From positions 280,054 to 344,053 of the forward strand of contig JAJEAU010000010.1 in assembly GCA_022824185.1 (NCBI GenBank): DNA of 64,000 nucleotides. Reading direction: 5' to 3'. This document shows, in pieces, positions 63,205-64,000 of the stretch (position 1 is its first letter; every line of letters begins with the position of its first letter). Below the pieces are notes generated by a model, which was not told the origin of the DNA, ran no database searches, and saw only the letters and a list, made by a program, of their open reading frames with translations. The stretch is from Dehalococcoidia bacterium (GTDB lineage Bacteria; Chloroflexota; Dehalococcoidia; Lucifugimonadales; Lucifugimonadaceae). Made by a program: the position numbers and the translations under genes.

Positions 63205-63660
63205 ATGACGCACAAAAGACAACAATTGAAACGCTTCGCCCGACACATGCGAAACAATCCCACCGATCCAGAGCACATCCTCTGGCAACACCTCAAAAAC
63301 AGAACCCTGCACGGTCACCGATTCATCCGCCAATACGTGATCGACAACTACATCATCGACTTCGTCTGCCCCAAGACTAAACTGGCCGTCGAGCTGGACG
63401 GCGGCCAACACGACCAACAGAGACGCGCAGACACCCTCCGCACTCAACACCTGAACCAAAACGGCTACACCGTCATCCGTTTTTGGAACGACCAAATCTC
63501 CACCAACCTTGAAGGCGTCCTCCACACCATAGCCGAAACCATAATCCAAACCAAGACAGGCGTAGACACGCACGTCCCCTTTCGGAGCGAAAGGGGACGC
63601 GAACGAGCGAAGCGAGATCGCAGAGGCATGCGGGCGGGGACGAGGGGCCAGAAGGACTAG
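63205..63660 (+). CDS. DUF559-type (Vsr-like) endonuclease
   Basis: 151 residues from the ATG at 63205. The Vsr/DUF559 core is clear: an N-terminal 'ARHMRNNPTDPEHILWQHL' (Glu23), 'RFIRQYVIDNYIIDFVC' with Asp52, and VELDGGQH (Glu63, Asp65, His69), then 'GYTVIRFWNDQI'. These residues form the PD-(D/E)XK-like site of a small endonuclease. From about residue 123 to the end the protein is a translation of the right direct repeat, so the natural tail seems to have been replaced by repeat sequence. Function in vivo unknown; such genes occur in selfish cassettes and repair. Confidence 0.88.
   Translation: MTHKRQQLKRFARHMRNNPTDPEHILWQHLKNRTLHGHRFIRQYVIDNYIIDFVCPKTKLAVELDGGQHDQQRRADTLRTQHLNQNGYTVIRFWNDQISTNLEGVLHTIAETIIQTKTGVDTHVPFRSERGRERAKRDRRGMRAGTRGQKD
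63572..63647. repeat. Direct repeat, right copy, overlapping the DUF559 3' end
   Basis: Block A (63572-63608) is identical over 37 bases to the left copy and has the same 12-bp hairpin (63573-63599). Six bases later block B (63615-63647) matches 31 of 33 bases. The repeat encodes the last 29 or so residues of the DUF559 protein. Confidence 0.9.
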
Positions 63661-63720
63661 CCCAACCAACACCTCCGTCTCCAACACCCCCAAATTTAGA
63701 AAATATTTTCCATAAAACAC

Positions 63721-63748
63721 TTGACGCCGTCGTATCGCCTGTTATAAA
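63721..63748 (+). promoter_or_regulatory. Strong sigma70-type promoter with upstream palindrome
   Basis: -35 TTGACG (63721-63726), 16-base spacer, -10 TATAAA (63743-63748). Just upstream, GAAAATATTTTC (63699-63710) is a perfect 12-base palindrome in an AT-rich stretch and could be an UP element or operator. The promoter reads towards the window end. Confidence 0.6.
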
Positions 63749-63768
63749 AAGAACAAGTGAACCAGTTC

Positions 63769-63788
63769 TGCGGGCCCTACAGCCCGCA
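63769..63788 (+). other. Leader hairpin downstream of the 63721 promoter
   Basis: TGCGGGC (63769-63775) pairs with GCCCGCA (63782-63788) around CCTACA, within the first 40 bases of the predicted transcript. It suggests a structured 5' leader or a small RNA. No T-run follows, so it is not a plain terminator. Confidence 0.4.
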
Positions 63789-63854
63789 CCACAGTGCTGC
63801 GCAGACGTGTGCAGACCCCCGACCCAAACGGTCACAGGGAGAAAGCGTGAGGAA

Positions 63855-64000
63855 ATGAAGGCAACAGTCGACATAAAAGATACGGCCACAAGCCGTATCG
63901 AGTCGCGGCGTCTTTGCATCCTCTGGTGGCGTCCCTCAACGGATCGGAAGTCCGTTGCAAGACCGCGAGGGCGTGTGCCGAAGCGTGGGAGGCCCAGTTC
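63855..64000 (+). CDS. 5' part of an unknown basic protein (truncated by window edge)
   Basis: An ATG at 63855 opens a frame that runs to the window end (48 codons). The peptide becomes very basic (SRIESRRL, then RPRGRVPKRGRPS). The RGRP element resembles an AT-hook, but the stretch is short. A GAGG lies only two bases before the ATG, and GGGAG about 14 before, so the ribosome site is poor. The strong promoter 110 bases upstream supports expression of something here; it may be RNA rather than protein. Confidence 0.35.
   Translation, partial: MKATVDIKDTATSRIESRRLCILWWRPSTDRKSVARPRGRVPKRGRPS

Noticed and set aside
1..64000. CRISPR array, rRNA operon, prophage or insertion sequence with transposase
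   Set aside because: I found no regularly spaced direct repeats, rRNA-like sequence, phage structural genes or transposase motifs (DDE or HUH). The only recombinase is a housekeeping-type Xer protein.

Overview
The window looks like a chromosomal segment of an uncultivated, probably marine member of the Chloroflexota, near the SAR202/Dehalococcoidia branch. This is an inference from gene content, not from a marker gene. The clues are several enolase-superfamily and TIM-barrel sugar-acid enzymes, a DmdA-like/dimethylglycine-dehydrogenase-like pair, a sulfatase, lipoprotein binding proteins on Val-Glu-Lys-rich stalks, and a probable selenoprotein. There is no rRNA, CRISPR array, prophage or classical insertion sequence.

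Layout. 1-2975: the tail of one secreted protein and a complete paralogue with a metzincin-like protease centre. 2988-9755: an enolase-superfamily enzyme, a higBA toxin-antitoxin pair, a TIM-barrel isomerase, small membrane proteins, a Xer recombinase, lgt, and a PIN-domain toxin-like pair. 9813-18857: housekeeping genes (recJ, fabF, mtaB, leucyl aminopeptidase) with a metallo-beta-lactamase-fold protein that has lost its metal ligands, a lipoprotein and a Ni/Co transporter; tRNA-Arg and tRNA-His follow. 19290-23651: a second enolase-superfamily protein, a PD-(D/E)XK-like nuclease, an RraA-family protein, and a peroxiredoxin-like gene with an in-frame TGA exactly at the active-site Cys. 23660-36885: SulP transporter, dxs, hydroxypyruvate isomerase, an SLC13 transporter, two GcvT-fold one-carbon enzymes, nicotinate phosphoribosyltransferase and a hydroxyacid-oxoacid transhydrogenase-like enzyme. 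36989-48704: the Lhr helicase, an AIM24-like protein, a Fic AMP-transferase with an operator-like palindrome cluster, a Gfo/Idh/MocA oxidoreductase, a nicotinamidase and an FG-GAP/ASPIC lipoprotein. 48940-62867: two oligopeptide-type ABC transporter clusters around a sulfatase and a DUF262/HNH (GmrSD-like) gene. 62868-64000: a DUF559 endonuclease gene bracketed by direct repeats, then a strong promoter reading out of the window.

Working together. Many genes fit uptake and oxidation of organic matter: ABC and SLC13/SulP transport, sulfatase, sugar-acid dehydratase-like enzymes, Hyi, RraA and the methylamine/DMSP-like one-carbon enzymes. PncA and PncB give NAD salvage. One ABC cluster has a binding-protein gene cut by an amber codon but intact permeases and ATPases; the other has an intact binding protein and permeases but no ATPase genes, so the two could complement each other.

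The + strand is clearly G-richer than C in the left part and C-richer in the right part, whichever strand is coding. The direction of change is that expected at a replication terminus. Gaps between genes are short; the only ones over 300 bases are 15532-15870 and 62868-63204, and both hold promoters described below.
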